Shown here one piece after another: positions 47,150 through 55,909 of a DNA stretch of 64,000 nt. A model generated the notes under the pieces. It ran no database searches. It was not told where the DNA came from and worked only from the letters and a program-made list of their open reading frames with translations. The position numbers and the translations under genes are program-made. The DNA comes from Litoreibacter janthinus (lineage in GTDB: Bacteria; Pseudomonadota; Alphaproteobacteria; Rhodobacterales; Rhodobacteraceae): the NCBI RefSeq assembly GCF_900111945.1, contig NZ_FOYO01000001.1, forward strand, positions 1,805,751 to 1,869,750. The letters are read 5' to 3'. How positions within the stretch are numbered: the stretch's first letter is position 1; each line of letters opens with the position of its first letter.

Positions 47150-47857
47150 CTAGCTTTGTGCGAAGCGTTCCGTCAGGAAAGCTTGCATGGCGGCAAATGC
47201 GCGGTCGTTTGAGGACGGGACATAGGCCATGCCTGCTTTCGGATTTTGCGCATTCGGGTTGGTGAAGGCGTGACTTGTGTGCCCGAAGGCAAGGATTTGC
47301 CAATCGTCGCAATGCTCGGTCAGCTCAGTGGCAAGACCAACGGCCTGATCCGGCTTGGCAAGGGGGTCGTCCCAACCGTGCAAGACCAGAACCGAGGTGT
47401 TCATTTTCGAACAGCCAGAGGGTGGGGCGTCGAATATGCCGTGGAACGGTACGACGCCGGACAGCGACGCGCCGGAGCGGGCGAGGTCCAGAACCGCCTT
47501 GCCACCAAAGCAGAACCCGATCGCGGCCACGCGGTTCGCATCGGCGTCGGGCAGCGCGCGCGCAGTGTCCAATGCCGACTGCATCCGCACGAGCAGCGTG
47601 GCGCGGTCTGCTTGAAGAACATGCATCAACTCGGACGCATGGGCTTCGTCGCGGGCGGTGCGGCCTTCACCGTAATAATCCACGGCGAAGCCGATATAAC
47701 CCAAGCTTGCCAACCAGTCGGCCTTACCACGCGCGAAATCGTCGAGCCCACCGAACGCAGGTGTGACAATCACAACGGGGTGCGGGCCAGCGCCTTTCGG
47801 GTAGGCGACATAGCCGACACAGGTGGTGTCGCCAGCGGTATAGCGAAGTTCTGACAT
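47150..47857 (-). CDS. Dienelactone hydrolase-family protein
   Basis: 235 residues, alpha/beta hydrolase. The nucleophile is a Cys in AAIGFCFGGKAVLDLARSGA, the acid is the Asp in LVLHGWDDPLAKPDQ, and the His is in AFGHTSHAFTNP. It hydrolyses dienelactones or related small esters and lactones. AGGAGA precedes the ATG at 47857, which overlaps the acyl-CoA dehydrogenase stop by 1 base. The longer frame upstream lies inside that gene and is rejected. Confidence 0.9.
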   Translation of the reverse strand: MSELRYTAGDTTCVGYVAYPKGAGPHPVVIVTPAFGGLDDFARGKADWLASLGYIGFAVDYYGEGRTARDEAHASELMHVLQADRATLLVRMQSALDTARALPDADANRVAAIGFCFGGKAVLDLARSGASLSGVVPFHGIFDAPPSGCSKMNTSVLVLHGWDDPLAKPDQAVGLATELTEHCDDWQILAFGHTSHAFTNPNAQNPKAGMAYVPSSNDRAFAAMQAFLTERFAQS

Positions 47858-49077
47858 CAGACTTTCTCCTGTGTATATTTGCGAAGCTCTGCGCGGGCCA
47901 CTTGACGGCGGTGAACGGCATCGGGGCCATCGGCCAAGCGCAGGGTGCGAAGGTGGGCCCACTGGCGGGCGAGGGGGGTGTCTTGTGAAATGCCTTGCGC
48001 GCCAAACATTTGCACGGCTTGGTCGGTAATCTCGAGCGCGATGCGTGGCGCTTCGACTTTGATCTGGCTGATCCACGGCGCAGCAGCGCGCGCGTCACCC
48101 TGATCCATCATCCACGCGGCTTTGAGGCACAACAGCCGAGCCTGCTCGATCTGCATGCGGGCATTTGCGATGTAGTCGAAATTGCCACCAAGTTGCGCCA
48201 GCGGTTTGCCAAACGCCTCGCGGGCCAGAGACCGTCGAACCATCAGTTCCAAGGCCTTTTCCGCCATGCCGATGGCACGCATGCAGTGATGAATGCGACC
48301 GGGCCCAAGGCGACCCTGCGAGATTTCGAACCCGCGCCCCTCGCCCAAGAGCATGTTTTCTGCAGGCACGCGCACATCGGTGAAACGGATATGCATGTGG
48401 CCGTGCGGGGCCTCGTCGTCGCCGTAAACTTCCATCGCGCGGAGCTTCTCGATGCCGGGCGCATCAGACGGGACGACGATCATGGAATGCTGCTGATGCT
48501 TGGGGCCTTCGGAGGACGTGCGCACCATGACAATATAGACCGCGCACCGCGGATCACCCGCGCCTGTGGCCCACCACTTTTCGCCGTTCAGCACGAAGTC
48601 GTCGCCATCGCGCACGCAAGACAGCGCAATGTTGGTGGCGTCGGAAGAGGCCACGTCAGGCTCTGTCATCAGATAGGCGGAGCGAATTTCGCCCGCGAGC
48701 AACGGGGCGAGCCACTGCTGTTTCATTGCTTCGGTGCCGTATTTCTCGAACACCTCCATGTTGCCAGTGTCCGGCGCGTTGCAGTTAAAGGTTTCTGGGG
48801 CGAGATGGGCTTTTCCCATCTCCTCGGCCAGATAGGCGTATTCAACGGTCGACAGCGCGTGACCCGTAACAGGTGACCAGAGATTCCATAGCCCTGCCGC
48901 TTTGGCATTCGACTTCAAACCTTCGATAATCTCGCTTTGGCGCGGCGTGAACTGCCAGCGATCACCAACCTCGACTTCGGCGAAATACTCGGCATCCAGC
49001 GGCGCGATATTGTCGCGGACCATGGTTGCAACCGCGTCGCGAATTGGCCGGAGCCTCGCGCTAATTCCCAAGTCCAT
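47857..49077 (-). CDS. Acyl-CoA dehydrogenase (ACAD10/11-like)
   Basis: 406 residues of the acyl-CoA dehydrogenase family: N-terminal helical domain, LAPETFNCNAPDTGNMEVFE, FAD region AYLMTEPDVASSDATNIALS and the sheet segment LNGEKWWATGAGDPRCAVYI. GGAGGAGG precedes the ATG at 49077. It is divergent from an APH-type kinase gene, and the same pair is fused in vertebrate ACAD10/11, which act on 4-hydroxyacyl-CoAs. That parallel suggests a dehydration or phosphate-elimination role rather than ordinary alpha-beta oxidation. Confidence 0.92.
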   Translation of the reverse strand: MDLGISARLRPIRDAVATMVRDNIAPLDAEYFAEVEVGDRWQFTPRQSEIIEGLKSNAKAAGLWNLWSPVTGHALSTVEYAYLAEEMGKAHLAPETFNCNAPDTGNMEVFEKYGTEAMKQQWLAPLLAGEIRSAYLMTEPDVASSDATNIALSCVRDGDDFVLNGEKWWATGAGDPRCAVYIVMVRTSSEGPKHQQHSMIVVPSDAPGIEKLRAMEVYGDDEAPHGHMHIRFTDVRVPAENMLLGEGRGFEISQGRLGPGRIHHCMRAIGMAEKALELMVRRSLAREAFGKPLAQLGGNFDYIANARMQIEQARLLCLKAAWMMDQGDARAAAPWISQIKVEAPRIALEITDQAVQMFGAQGISQDTPLARQWAHLRTLRLADGPDAVHRRQVARAELRKYTQEKV

Positions 49078-49158
49078 ATCGTGCCTCCTCCAAGTTGCAT
49101 TGAAAGTCGGCGGCGGAGCGGTGCTTGTCAATCGCACAAAGCGGAGTAAGGTCGTGAT

Positions 49159-50205
49159 ATGGGCGGGACCACAGATTTAATGATAGCCAGTTTAACCCCC
49201 TACCTTAAGGCGCATGCGCCCGAGTTGGGGGCGGTCCGACGTCTTGAAAAATTCGGGACCGGGCAGTCTAACCCTACATACAAAATGACCACCGACGCAG
49301 GGACTTTCGTTCTGAGAACCAAGCCCCCCGGCTTGCTGCTAAAATCCGCCCACCTTGTGGAGCGCGAGTTCGAGGTGATGGCGGGCTTGGCGCAGACGCG
49401 CGTTCCTGTTCCTAGAATGCTGCATTTGGCTAACGACGAGCAATCCCCCTTGGGGCGCGCATTCTTCGTGATGCAATATTTGGATGGGCGGATTTTCTGG
49501 GATCCAAGCTTGCCAGATATGCCACAGACTGAACGTGGCGCGATCTATGACGCGATGGCTGATGCCTTGGCCGCCCTTCATAGCGTCGATGTGGCAGAGG
49601 TGGGTCTGAGCGATTTTGGCAAACCCGGCAATTACTTCGCGCGTCAGATTGACCGATGGTCGCGACAATACCTCGCATCGGTCGATACACCGGATCGGGG
49701 CATGACGGGGATCATGGCATGGCTGGATCTTCACTTGCCCGAAGATGACGGACAAATCGCTTTGGTGCACGGCGACTATCGGCTCGACAATATGATTTTC
49801 GCACGCGACACGCCCGAGGTGATAGCCTTGCTTGATTGGGAACTCGCGACATTAGGCCATCCGCTGGCCGATCTAGCGTATCAATGTATGCAATGGCGTC
49901 TGCCTTACGAGGGCGGTATGCGCGGGCTTGGCGGCTTGGATCGCGCTGAATTGGGGCTTCCGACGGAACGTAACTACATCGCGCGCTATTGCGCACAGCG
50001 CGGCATCACGCCACCTGAAAACTGGCCGTTCTACCTTGTGTTCAGCTACTTCCGGCTGACAGCTATTTTGCAAGGCGTCGTCGCACGGGCGCAGGGCGGG
50101 AATGCCTCCAATCCCGAAGCTGCGCAAAAATACGCCGCTGCAATCCCCATCCTGATCAAACAGGCAGTAGACACTGCCCACGAACCAAGCGAAAAAGCTT
50201 TATGA
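49159..50205 (+). CDS. APH-type phosphotransferase (4-hydroxyacyl-CoA kinase-like)
   Basis: 348 residues with the aminoglycoside-phosphotransferase fold. ATP-site FGTGQSNPTYKMTTDAG is near residue 36, catalytic HGDYRLDNMIF near residue 204, and metal-binding Asp in LLDWELATLGHPLADLAYQC. Members beside acyl-CoA dehydrogenases phosphorylate hydroxyacyl-CoAs rather than antibiotics. An AAGG site precedes the ATG. It overlaps the FadJ-like gene by 4 bases and is divergent from the ACAD gene. Confidence 0.88.
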   Translation: MGGTTDLMIASLTPYLKAHAPELGAVRRLEKFGTGQSNPTYKMTTDAGTFVLRTKPPGLLLKSAHLVEREFEVMAGLAQTRVPVPRMLHLANDEQSPLGRAFFVMQYLDGRIFWDPSLPDMPQTERGAIYDAMADALAALHSVDVAEVGLSDFGKPGNYFARQIDRWSRQYLASVDTPDRGMTGIMAWLDLHLPEDDGQIALVHGDYRLDNMIFARDTPEVIALLDWELATLGHPLADLAYQCMQWRLPYEGGMRGLGGLDRAELGLPTERNYIARYCAQRGITPPENWPFYLVFSYFRLTAILQGVVARAQGGNASNPEAAQKYAAAIPILIKQAVDTAHEPSEKAL

Positions 50206-52313
50206 AACAGGCCCCAAAACACCCCGTCCGGCTGGAGCGACAAGGAAATGTCTCCCTTATTGTGATTGAAAATCCGCCGGTCAATGCGCTGGGCGCAGCC
50301 GTGCGTCGTGGCATTGCAGCAGCGCTGAACGCAGCCTTGTCCAACGACAAGACTGACGCCGTGGTCATTGCCGCAAACGGGCGCACCTTTCCAGTTGGCG
50401 CCGACATCCGCGAGTTCGACATGGCACCGCAGCAGCCCTCGTTGAGCCAATTGTGCAGCTTGGTTGAAGACGCCCGCAAGCCAGTCATAGCTGCCATTCA
50501 GGGAACAGCGCTTGGCGGCGGGCTGGAATTGGCCATGGCCGCGCATTACCGGATCGCGTCGAAGGATGCTCGGATGGGCTTGCCCGAAATCAAGCTTGGC
50601 ACTTTGCCGGGGGCAGGGGGCACACAACGCTTGCCACGACTTATCGGGCCGGAATTGGCGCTCGATATGATGTTGACGGGTAGCCAGGTCAGCGCAGGAA
50701 TTGCCGCTGAAATGGGGCTGATTGATCTTGTGACCAGCAACGACCTGCGGGCGGAAGCGGTGGCCTTTGCACGCTCGGTCAAAGAGCCGCGGCCCACGTC
50801 GCAAAACCGAACCCATTTGAGCGATGGATCTGCATATATGGCGACTGTTGCCGCGCGCCGTGCGCAGGTGAAGATGGAGCTTGGTGCAGATGCGCTTGCG
50901 CCGAACAAGATCATCGACTGTGTCGAATCTGCATTGCTTCTGCCCGTTGAGACGGGCCTTCAGGTCGAACGTTCTGCCTTTGAGGATTGCATCGCGTCAC
51001 GGGAAAGCGCGGGCTTGCGACACGCCTTCTTTGCCGAACGAGCGGCCGCAAAATTTCCTGAAGCTGCGGAAGCGAAGCCCGAACCTGTTGACCGGATTGC
51101 AATTGTCGGTGGCGGACTAATGGGGAGCGGAATTGCCATCGCAGCCCTCCAGAGCGGCTTTGCAGTGACACTGGTCGAGCAAGGCGAAAGTGGCGTGAAT
51201 GCCGCGTTGGAGCGCATCGGCGCGTTTTATGAGCGGTCGGTAGCGAAGGGCCGCTTGTCTGAAGCCCAAGGGGCCGCCGCGCTGACGCATCTACAACTGA
51301 CTAACAAGCTGGATGGGTTGGGTGAAGCTGATCTTATTATCGAGGCCGTGGCCGAAGATTTTGATCTTAAGGCGGGCATTCTGTCGGAAATTGGCTCTCT
51401 GGCGAAGCCCGACGCGGTGATCGCTACCAATACGTCCTATCTGGATCTCGCGGCTTTGGCGGCAACCACTGGCCGCGCAGCGAACACAATCGGGCTGCAT
51501 TTTTTCGCGCCTGCACAGTCCAACGCCTTGGTAGAAATCGGCGTCCACGACACCGCATCGCCGCAAGCCGTCATGACGGGATTGGGCTTCGTGCGGGCCT
51601 TGGGGAAAACGGCTGTGCGTGCGCGGGTCCACGCTGGCTTTGGCTCTGGCTATATCGGGAACGCGATTCTTGAAGCCTATCGCCACGCGGCGGACCTCAT
51701 GCTCGAAGACGGGGCGACACCTGCACAAATCGACGGCGCGATGCGATCCTTCGGGTTTCGGCTTGGCCCCTATCAGGTGGCAGATATGTCCGGCCTCGAT
51801 ATTGCCTATGCACGCCGCAAGTCCAAACCGCGCGACCCTGAGGCCCGATATGTCGAGATCGCCGATAAAATGGTCGAGCAAGGGTGGCTCGGACAGAAAA
51901 GCGGTCGCGGCTACTACATCTATATCGACGGGCAGCGCCAGGGCGTGCCGAATGGCGACGTCCTCAAGCTCATCGCGGAGCACCGGGCGAAACTTGGGAT
52001 CACTCCGCGCAAGTTCACCGACCGCGACATTCGCGATCGTATTCTGTTAGCTATCGTGAACGCTGGGGCGCGCCTTTTGGGCGAAGGCGTCGCGGCGCGC
52101 CCGAGTGATATCGATACGGTGATGATTCACGGGTTCGGTTACCCGCGCGGGCGAGGTGGGCCGATGATGGACGCCGACGCAACGACCCCGTCGATCATCG
52201 CGTCGCGCCTGTCGATTTTGGCGCCGGAAGAACCGACGCTCTGGGGCGCTGCGCCCGTCTTGACGATGCTCGCGCAGGAACGCCAGAAATTTGCAGACTT
52301 GAACACCGCCTAG
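50202..52313 (+). CDS. FadJ-like enoyl-CoA hydratase / 3-hydroxyacyl-CoA dehydrogenase
   Basis: 703 residues, two enzymes in one chain. Residues 1-190 are the enoyl-CoA hydratase: GADIREFDMAPQQPS, then QGTALGGGLELAMAAHYRIA and LPEIKLGTLPGAGGTQRLPR. From about residue 298 the dehydrogenase begins with GGGLMGSGIAIAALQSGFAV, and the C-terminal helical domains carry GFGYPRGRGGPM. It performs two steps of fatty-acid beta-oxidation. No separate thiolase gene is beside it. It is coupled by a 4-base overlap to the kinase gene and convergent with the next gene. Confidence 0.95.
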   Translation: MKQAPKHPVRLERQGNVSLIVIENPPVNALGAAVRRGIAAALNAALSNDKTDAVVIAANGRTFPVGADIREFDMAPQQPSLSQLCSLVEDARKPVIAAIQGTALGGGLELAMAAHYRIASKDARMGLPEIKLGTLPGAGGTQRLPRLIGPELALDMMLTGSQVSAGIAAEMGLIDLVTSNDLRAEAVAFARSVKEPRPTSQNRTHLSDGSAYMATVAARRAQVKMELGADALAPNKIIDCVESALLLPVETGLQVERSAFEDCIASRESAGLRHAFFAERAAAKFPEAAEAKPEPVDRIAIVGGGLMGSGIAIAALQSGFAVTLVEQGESGVNAALERIGAFYERSVAKGRLSEAQGAAALTHLQLTNKLDGLGEADLIIEAVAEDFDLKAGILSEIGSLAKPDAVIATNTSYLDLAALAATTGRAANTIGLHFFAPAQSNALVEIGVHDTASPQAVMTGLGFVRALGKTAVRARVHAGFGSGYIGNAILEAYRHAADLMLEDGATPAQIDGAMRSFGFRLGPYQVADMSGLDIAYARRKSKPRDPEARYVEIADKMVEQGWLGQKSGRGYYIYIDGQRQGVPNGDVLKLIAEHRAKLGITPRKFTDRDIRDRILLAIVNAGARLLGEGVAARPSDIDTVMIHGFGYPRGRGGPMMDADATTPSIIASRLSILAPEEPTLWGAAPVLTMLAQERQKFADLNTA

Positions 52314-53206
52314 GCTTTTTCGACCGCGTTTGCCTTGCCGATGTAGTCGACCAGATGTGGGACGTAGTCCTCTGGCCCGTCGCCACCAGTACTGAGGGCG
52401 AGAGCGAAGCTATTCTTCACAGCACTTCCAACCGGATTGGCGATGCCCGCACCATCTGCCATCGACGCCAGATACCGCATATCTTTGTAAGCGTTGGTGA
52501 GGGTGAACTTATGTGCCTCTCGGTTGCCCTCTAGGCTGTACCCCATGAAGGTCTGGTAGAAGCCGCAATCCATGCGGGAGCCGCGAATGACGCTATCGAA
52601 TTGCGCTGTGGTGATCCCGACTTTTTCCGACAGCGCCAAGGCCTCGGAATACATGGCGGCATAGCCCATTGCTAGGAAGTTGTTCAGCAGTTTCATCTGG
52701 TGGCCTTTGCCAATAGCCCCCAAATGCACAACGCCGCCGCCCGCCCACGCATCTAGCACTGGTTCAAGCCGAGCGAAGATTTCGTCGGTTGCACCCACCA
52801 TAGTTGCAAGCTGGCCCGCTTCGGCCTGCACCGGCGTTCCCCCTAAAGGCGCATCGGCCAAGTGGCAGCCTTGCGCGTCGAGCAGCGCCGCCAGCTTTTC
52901 TGTCGAACCCGGATCCGAGGTTGAGCAATCGACGACGACCGTGCCCTTCGCCATCGCTGGCAGTAGCTCGGCAATTATCGCCTCTACCTGCGGTGAGCCG
53001 GGGGCGCAGATGTGAATAATGCTGGACGCCCGCGCAAGGTCAGGCAGGGTTTGCACCTCGGTCGCGCCACTATCCACAAGGTCTTCCACCGCGTTGCGGC
53101 TGCGATGTGCAATCACTGTAAGTGGATAGCCCGCCGCCATAATATTCTTAGCCATGCCATGCCCCATAAGGCCGACACCAACGAATCCGACACTCTCTTT
53201 GCTCAT
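52310..53206 (-). CDS. 3-hydroxyisobutyrate dehydrogenase-like NAD(P)-dependent oxidoreductase
   Basis: 298 residues of the beta-hydroxyacid dehydrogenase family. N-terminal cofactor fold VGFVGVGLMGHGMAKNIMAA, substrate motif DAPLGGTPVQAEAGQLATMV, and catalytic Lys in GKGHQMKLLNNFLAM. It reversibly oxidises a short 3-hydroxy acid such as 3-hydroxyisobutyrate or tartronate semialdehyde. GGGAGGAATTG precedes the ATG at 53206. It is divergent from the SDR gene and shares 4 bases of stop sequence with the FadJ-like gene. Confidence 0.9.
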   Translation of the reverse strand: MSKESVGFVGVGLMGHGMAKNIMAAGYPLTVIAHRSRNAVEDLVDSGATEVQTLPDLARASSIIHICAPGSPQVEAIIAELLPAMAKGTVVVDCSTSDPGSTEKLAALLDAQGCHLADAPLGGTPVQAEAGQLATMVGATDEIFARLEPVLDAWAGGGVVHLGAIGKGHQMKLLNNFLAMGYAAMYSEALALSEKVGITTAQFDSVIRGSRMDCGFYQTFMGYSLEGNREAHKFTLTNAYKDMRYLASMADGAGIANPVGSAVKNSFALALSTGGDGPEDYVPHLVDYIGKANAVEKA

Positions 53207-53281
53207 TGCAATTCCTCCCTTTGCGGGGGAGTGTGACCGCTGCCGACGCCCCGTGCAACCTGTCCAATCAAGGAGTTCCCG

Positions 53282-54019
53282 ATGTCCGAATTTGCAATCT
53301 ATCCCAGCCTGAACGGCAAACATGTGCTGGTCACGGGTGGCGCATCAGGCATTGGGGCGCTTACGGTTTCGGCTTTTGCCCAGCAGGGCGCGCAGGTCAG
53401 TTTTTTGGATCGCGACGCCGAAGCGAGCGCAGAGGTTTCCAAAGAAACGGGCGCGCAACACGCGCTGTGCGATCTGCGCGATATTGAGGCAATGCAGGCG
53501 GCGATTGCGTCACTGGGCAGCTTCGATGTGCTGGTCAACAACGCTGCCCGCGATGATCGGCATGACTGGCGGGACGTGACACCAGAATACTGGGACGAGC
53601 GCATGCAAACCAATCTGCGCCACATGTTCTTTGCGATACAGGCGGTGGCTCCGGGCATGATTGAGGCGGGCGGTGGCAGTATCGTCAACCTTGGTTCCAA
53701 CTCTTGGTGGGAAGCGGGCGGCGGTTTTCCGGCTTACACCACCGCCAAAGCAGCGGTCCACGGGCTGACCCGAACGATGGCACGCGATCTGGGCGGACAC
53801 CGTATCCGCGTGAACACTGTGGTGCCCGGGTGGATCATGACAGAGCGACAGAAGCAGCTATGGGCCACGCCGGAGGCTTTGGAAAAGCAGCGTCAAAGGC
53901 AGTGCCTGCCGGATCTTATTGATCCGGTATATGTGGCGCGTATGGTGCTGTTTTTGGCGTCAGATGATGCCGCAATGTGTTCGGCCAACAACTTCATGGT
54001 CGAAGCAGGCTCAATCTAA
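53282..54019 (+). CDS. Short-chain dehydrogenase/reductase
   Basis: 245 residues, classical SDR. Cofactor motif TGGASGIG near residue 19, acidic D after strand two (FLDRDAEASA) suggesting NAD, VNNAARDD near 84, and catalytic Ser/Tyr/Lys in NLGSNSWWEAGGGFPAYTTA followed by K. The end SANNFMVEAGSI lacks the usual G-G-ending tail. It is likely to work on a sugar or hydroxyacid. The substrate is not known. Confidence 0.92.
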   Translation: MSEFAIYPSLNGKHVLVTGGASGIGALTVSAFAQQGAQVSFLDRDAEASAEVSKETGAQHALCDLRDIEAMQAAIASLGSFDVLVNNAARDDRHDWRDVTPEYWDERMQTNLRHMFFAIQAVAPGMIEAGGGSIVNLGSNSWWEAGGGFPAYTTAKAAVHGLTRTMARDLGGHRIRVNTVVPGWIMTERQKQLWATPEALEKQRQRQCLPDLIDPVYVARMVLFLASDDAAMCSANNFMVEAGSI

Positions 54020-54030
54020 GCGAGGTGGTT

Positions 54031-54246
54031 CTAGGCGAGGATAATTCCCAGCACAACCATCATCAAACCGACCGCAGACAGAAGCAAAGCGCCTAGGTTC
54101 AGGCCCACGGTGGTCTGCATGACGGCGCGCAACTCTTCGTCGTTCAGGCCCTTCTTACGGGCGCGCGCGACCTTAAGGATGCACCAGATCAGGCCGACAA
54201 GCCCCATCAGAGTAATCACGGCCCCGAGGGGGATCAGATTGGACAT
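54031..54246 (-). CDS. Small two-span membrane protein
   Basis: 71 residues: span LIPLGAVITLMGLVGLIWCI, a basic loop ARARKKGLNDEELRAVMQTT, and span LGALLLSAVGLMMVVLGIIL. An AAGGAGC ribosome site precedes the ATG at 54246, and a longer reading is rejected. Small proteins of this form occur widely in Rhodobacterales with no known role. It is divergent from gapR, with 137 bases between the starts. Confidence 0.75.
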   Translation of the reverse strand: MSNLIPLGAVITLMGLVGLIWCILKVARARKKGLNDEELRAVMQTTVGLNLGALLLSAVGLMMVVLGIILA

Positions 54247-54383
54247 GGCGCAAGCTCCTTGGTGTGCGTGGCGGTGGCCTAGCCTAGTCGGGGCTACATC
54301 GCAACCGTTTGCACCTTGAAGGCGGGGGCGGGGCTTAGTATCTCGTGGGCTCTGACCCATTCAAGCCCCAAGGAACCGAGCCC

Positions 54384-54644
54384 ATGTCTGACACCTCCGT
54401 CATCGATAGCACCTACCGTGTCACCGCAGATGAGCTGCGCCAGTTCGTGGAACGCTTCGAGCGCCTTGAGCAGGAAAAGAAAGACATCGCCGACCAGCAA
54501 AAAGAGGTGATGGCCGAGGCCAAAGGTCGTGGATACGACACCAAGGTGCTGCGCAAGGTTATGGCGCTGCGCAAGCGGGATCCTCAGGACATCTCGGAAG
54601 AAGAAGCGGTTCTTGAACTGTACAAAGAAGCGCTTGGGATGTGA
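54384..54644 (+). CDS. gapR: GapR-family nucleoid-associated protein (DUF2312)
   Basis: 86 residues, highly charged coiled-coil: LRQFVERFERLEQEKKDIAD, AEAKGRGYDTKVLRKVMALR, then an acidic tail. It matches GapR of Caulobacter, which clamps around overtwisted AT-rich DNA and supports replication and topoisomerase action. The start at 54384 follows AAGGA; the in-frame ATG at 54345 is less likely. Length is normal for the family. Confidence 0.93.
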   Translation: MSDTSVIDSTYRVTADELRQFVERFERLEQEKKDIADQQKEVMAEAKGRGYDTKVLRKVMALRKRDPQDISEEEAVLELYKEALGM

Positions 54645-54648
54645 TGGT

Positions 54649-55521
54649 TTAAGGGGTCAGGAAGCTGACGCCGGGCATCTTGTCCAAGGCTTCCAGATCC
54701 CGCTCATATAGCTCTGACAATTGGGCCACATAAGGTTCGGTCCAACCGGGCAAGTCAATTTCCTGTTCCAGTGCATCCCCACCGAACTTGTCCAAGAACG
54801 CGGCAACGATCCGCTGGCGCTGGTTTTCCGTCTGCGGTGGATGGGTGTCCAGATAGGTCTCTAGGCGGGTAAGTCCGCCACGGCCGATGATTGTTCCCAA
54901 AAAATCGTTCACTCCGTCAAAAGCAAAACCGTCCGGCGTTCGGGAGATTGCTTTTAGCACGTGTGGCCAAAGCAATGGCGTATCCTCGTTGCACCAAACA
55001 GTAATCGGGGCGTCCGGCACCATCGTGCGCATCCGCGATATCAGATCGGACCAATGCAAGGTCATCGGGTCAGATCCATCAAGAAATGTTTCGAAATTGG
55101 GATCCTTCGCCCGCTCGAACACGGCAGGGATGAAGGTTGCCGGATCGCGGACGGCGATGCAAAAGCGCACATCCTGACGCGAAAACAGATTTCGCAGGCG
55201 CGCGGCCTTGAAGCTGGCGGTCGGGTAGAGGTGGCCGTTGCCGATGCTGCGCCCAGGGACGCAGAACAGGCTTTCATGGCTTAGGATGACCCGTTCAGCA
55301 TGATCTTCGTCCATAATACTGTCCAAGAGCGCTTCTTGCGTCTCGATCGGAGCCACATCTCCGACCAAGGCTTGCATGGTCTCCCGAATGGCAGGCCGAT
55401 AGCGCGACGGCTCCGGGATCACTATGCCAAGCGCACTCAGTTGGTCCTTGTTTTTGTACAAGCACTTTAAGAGGTTGTCTTCGTCCGTGCTGTGAGCGCC
55501 GACGTGCAGAACGATTTCCAT
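54649..55521 (-). CDS. Uncharacterised protein, possible sulfotransferase-like fold
   Basis: 290 residues from the ATG at 55521 (MEIVLHVGAHSTDEDNLLKC). The beginning resembles the first strand and loop of bacterial sulfotransferase-like proteins, but lacks the usual lysine of the PAPS loop (HVGAHSTDED), so catalysis is doubtful. RFCIAVRDPATFIPAVFERA could match the 3'-phosphate segment. The C-terminal half contains PGWTEPYVAQLSELYERDLE. It is convergent with gapR, with 4 bases between. I do not assign a function. Confidence 0.65.
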   Translation of the reverse strand: MEIVLHVGAHSTDEDNLLKCLYKNKDQLSALGIVIPEPSRYRPAIRETMQALVGDVAPIETQEALLDSIMDEDHAERVILSHESLFCVPGRSIGNGHLYPTASFKAARLRNLFSRQDVRFCIAVRDPATFIPAVFERAKDPNFETFLDGSDPMTLHWSDLISRMRTMVPDAPITVWCNEDTPLLWPHVLKAISRTPDGFAFDGVNDFLGTIIGRGGLTRLETYLDTHPPQTENQRQRIVAAFLDKFGGDALEQEIDLPGWTEPYVAQLSELYERDLEALDKMPGVSFLTP

Positions 55522-55627
55522 GCGAGCAAGGCCTTGCGTCTTTCTAGGGTAGCATTTCTTTATCGGTACCCCAGCTGGCAATCAAACGCGAAAGCAACGA
55601 GAGGCCGGGATTGTTGCATTTACGGCC

Positions 55628-55656
55628 TTGCGAAGTCAGCGCAGGTCGATTTATAA
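55628..55656 (+). promoter_or_regulatory. Promoter of tRNA-Thr
   Basis: TTGCGA (55628-55633), 17 bases, then TTATAA (55651-55656), ending 11 bases before the tRNA 5' end. Spacing and sequence fit a strong sigma-70 promoter. Confidence 0.65.
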
Positions 55657-55667
55657 GCGCGCGCAGT

Positions 55668-55743
55668 GCCCCTATAGCTCAGCTGGTAGAGCAACTGATT
55701 TGTAATCAGTAGGTCCGCGGTTCGAGTCCGTGTGGGGGCACCA
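55668..55743 (+). tRNA. tRNA-Thr (anticodon TGT)
   Basis: A 76-base cloverleaf: acceptor GCCCCTA/TGGGGGC with one G-T pair, D arm GCTCAGCTGGTAGAGC, anticodon stem CTGAT/ATCAG around TTTGTAA (anticodon TGT), T arm with GGTTCGAGTCC, encoded CCA. Decodes ACA. It is the left neighbour of the integrase-bearing region and the likely integration site. Confidence 0.97.
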
Positions 55744-55842
55744 TTTCCATATCCAGATTTGTCCGATGACATCCGAAAAGCCCTGTGTTATAAGGGGTTT
55801 GCGCTGCCCCTTTGTCCGGCGCCGTCCAATGGTGTTTGATGT

Positions 55843-55907
55843 GATACCCCCAGTTTGGGGGTGTTTGTGGGGGTATCGAGATTGAGTCGGAAAAGTGATA
55901 CCCCCAA
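55843..55907. repeat. Repeated GATACCCCCA sites before the integrase
   Basis: GATACCCCCA occurs at 55843-55852 and 55897-55906, and its complement TGGGGGTATC at 55868-55877, giving both an inverted and a direct repeat just before the integrase start. They may be arm-type or operator sites for the integrase; that is inferred from position. Confidence 0.7.
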
Positions 55908-55909
55908 CG

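Noticed and set aside
49159..50205. Aminoglycoside resistance kinase
   Set aside because: The fold is shared, but the place beside acyl-CoA dehydrogenase and FadJ-like genes fits a hydroxyacyl-CoA kinase; no resistance context is seen.
54649..55521. Calling this gene a sulfotransferase outright
   Set aside because: The first loop lacks the usual PAPS-binding lysine, so only a fold resemblance is stated.
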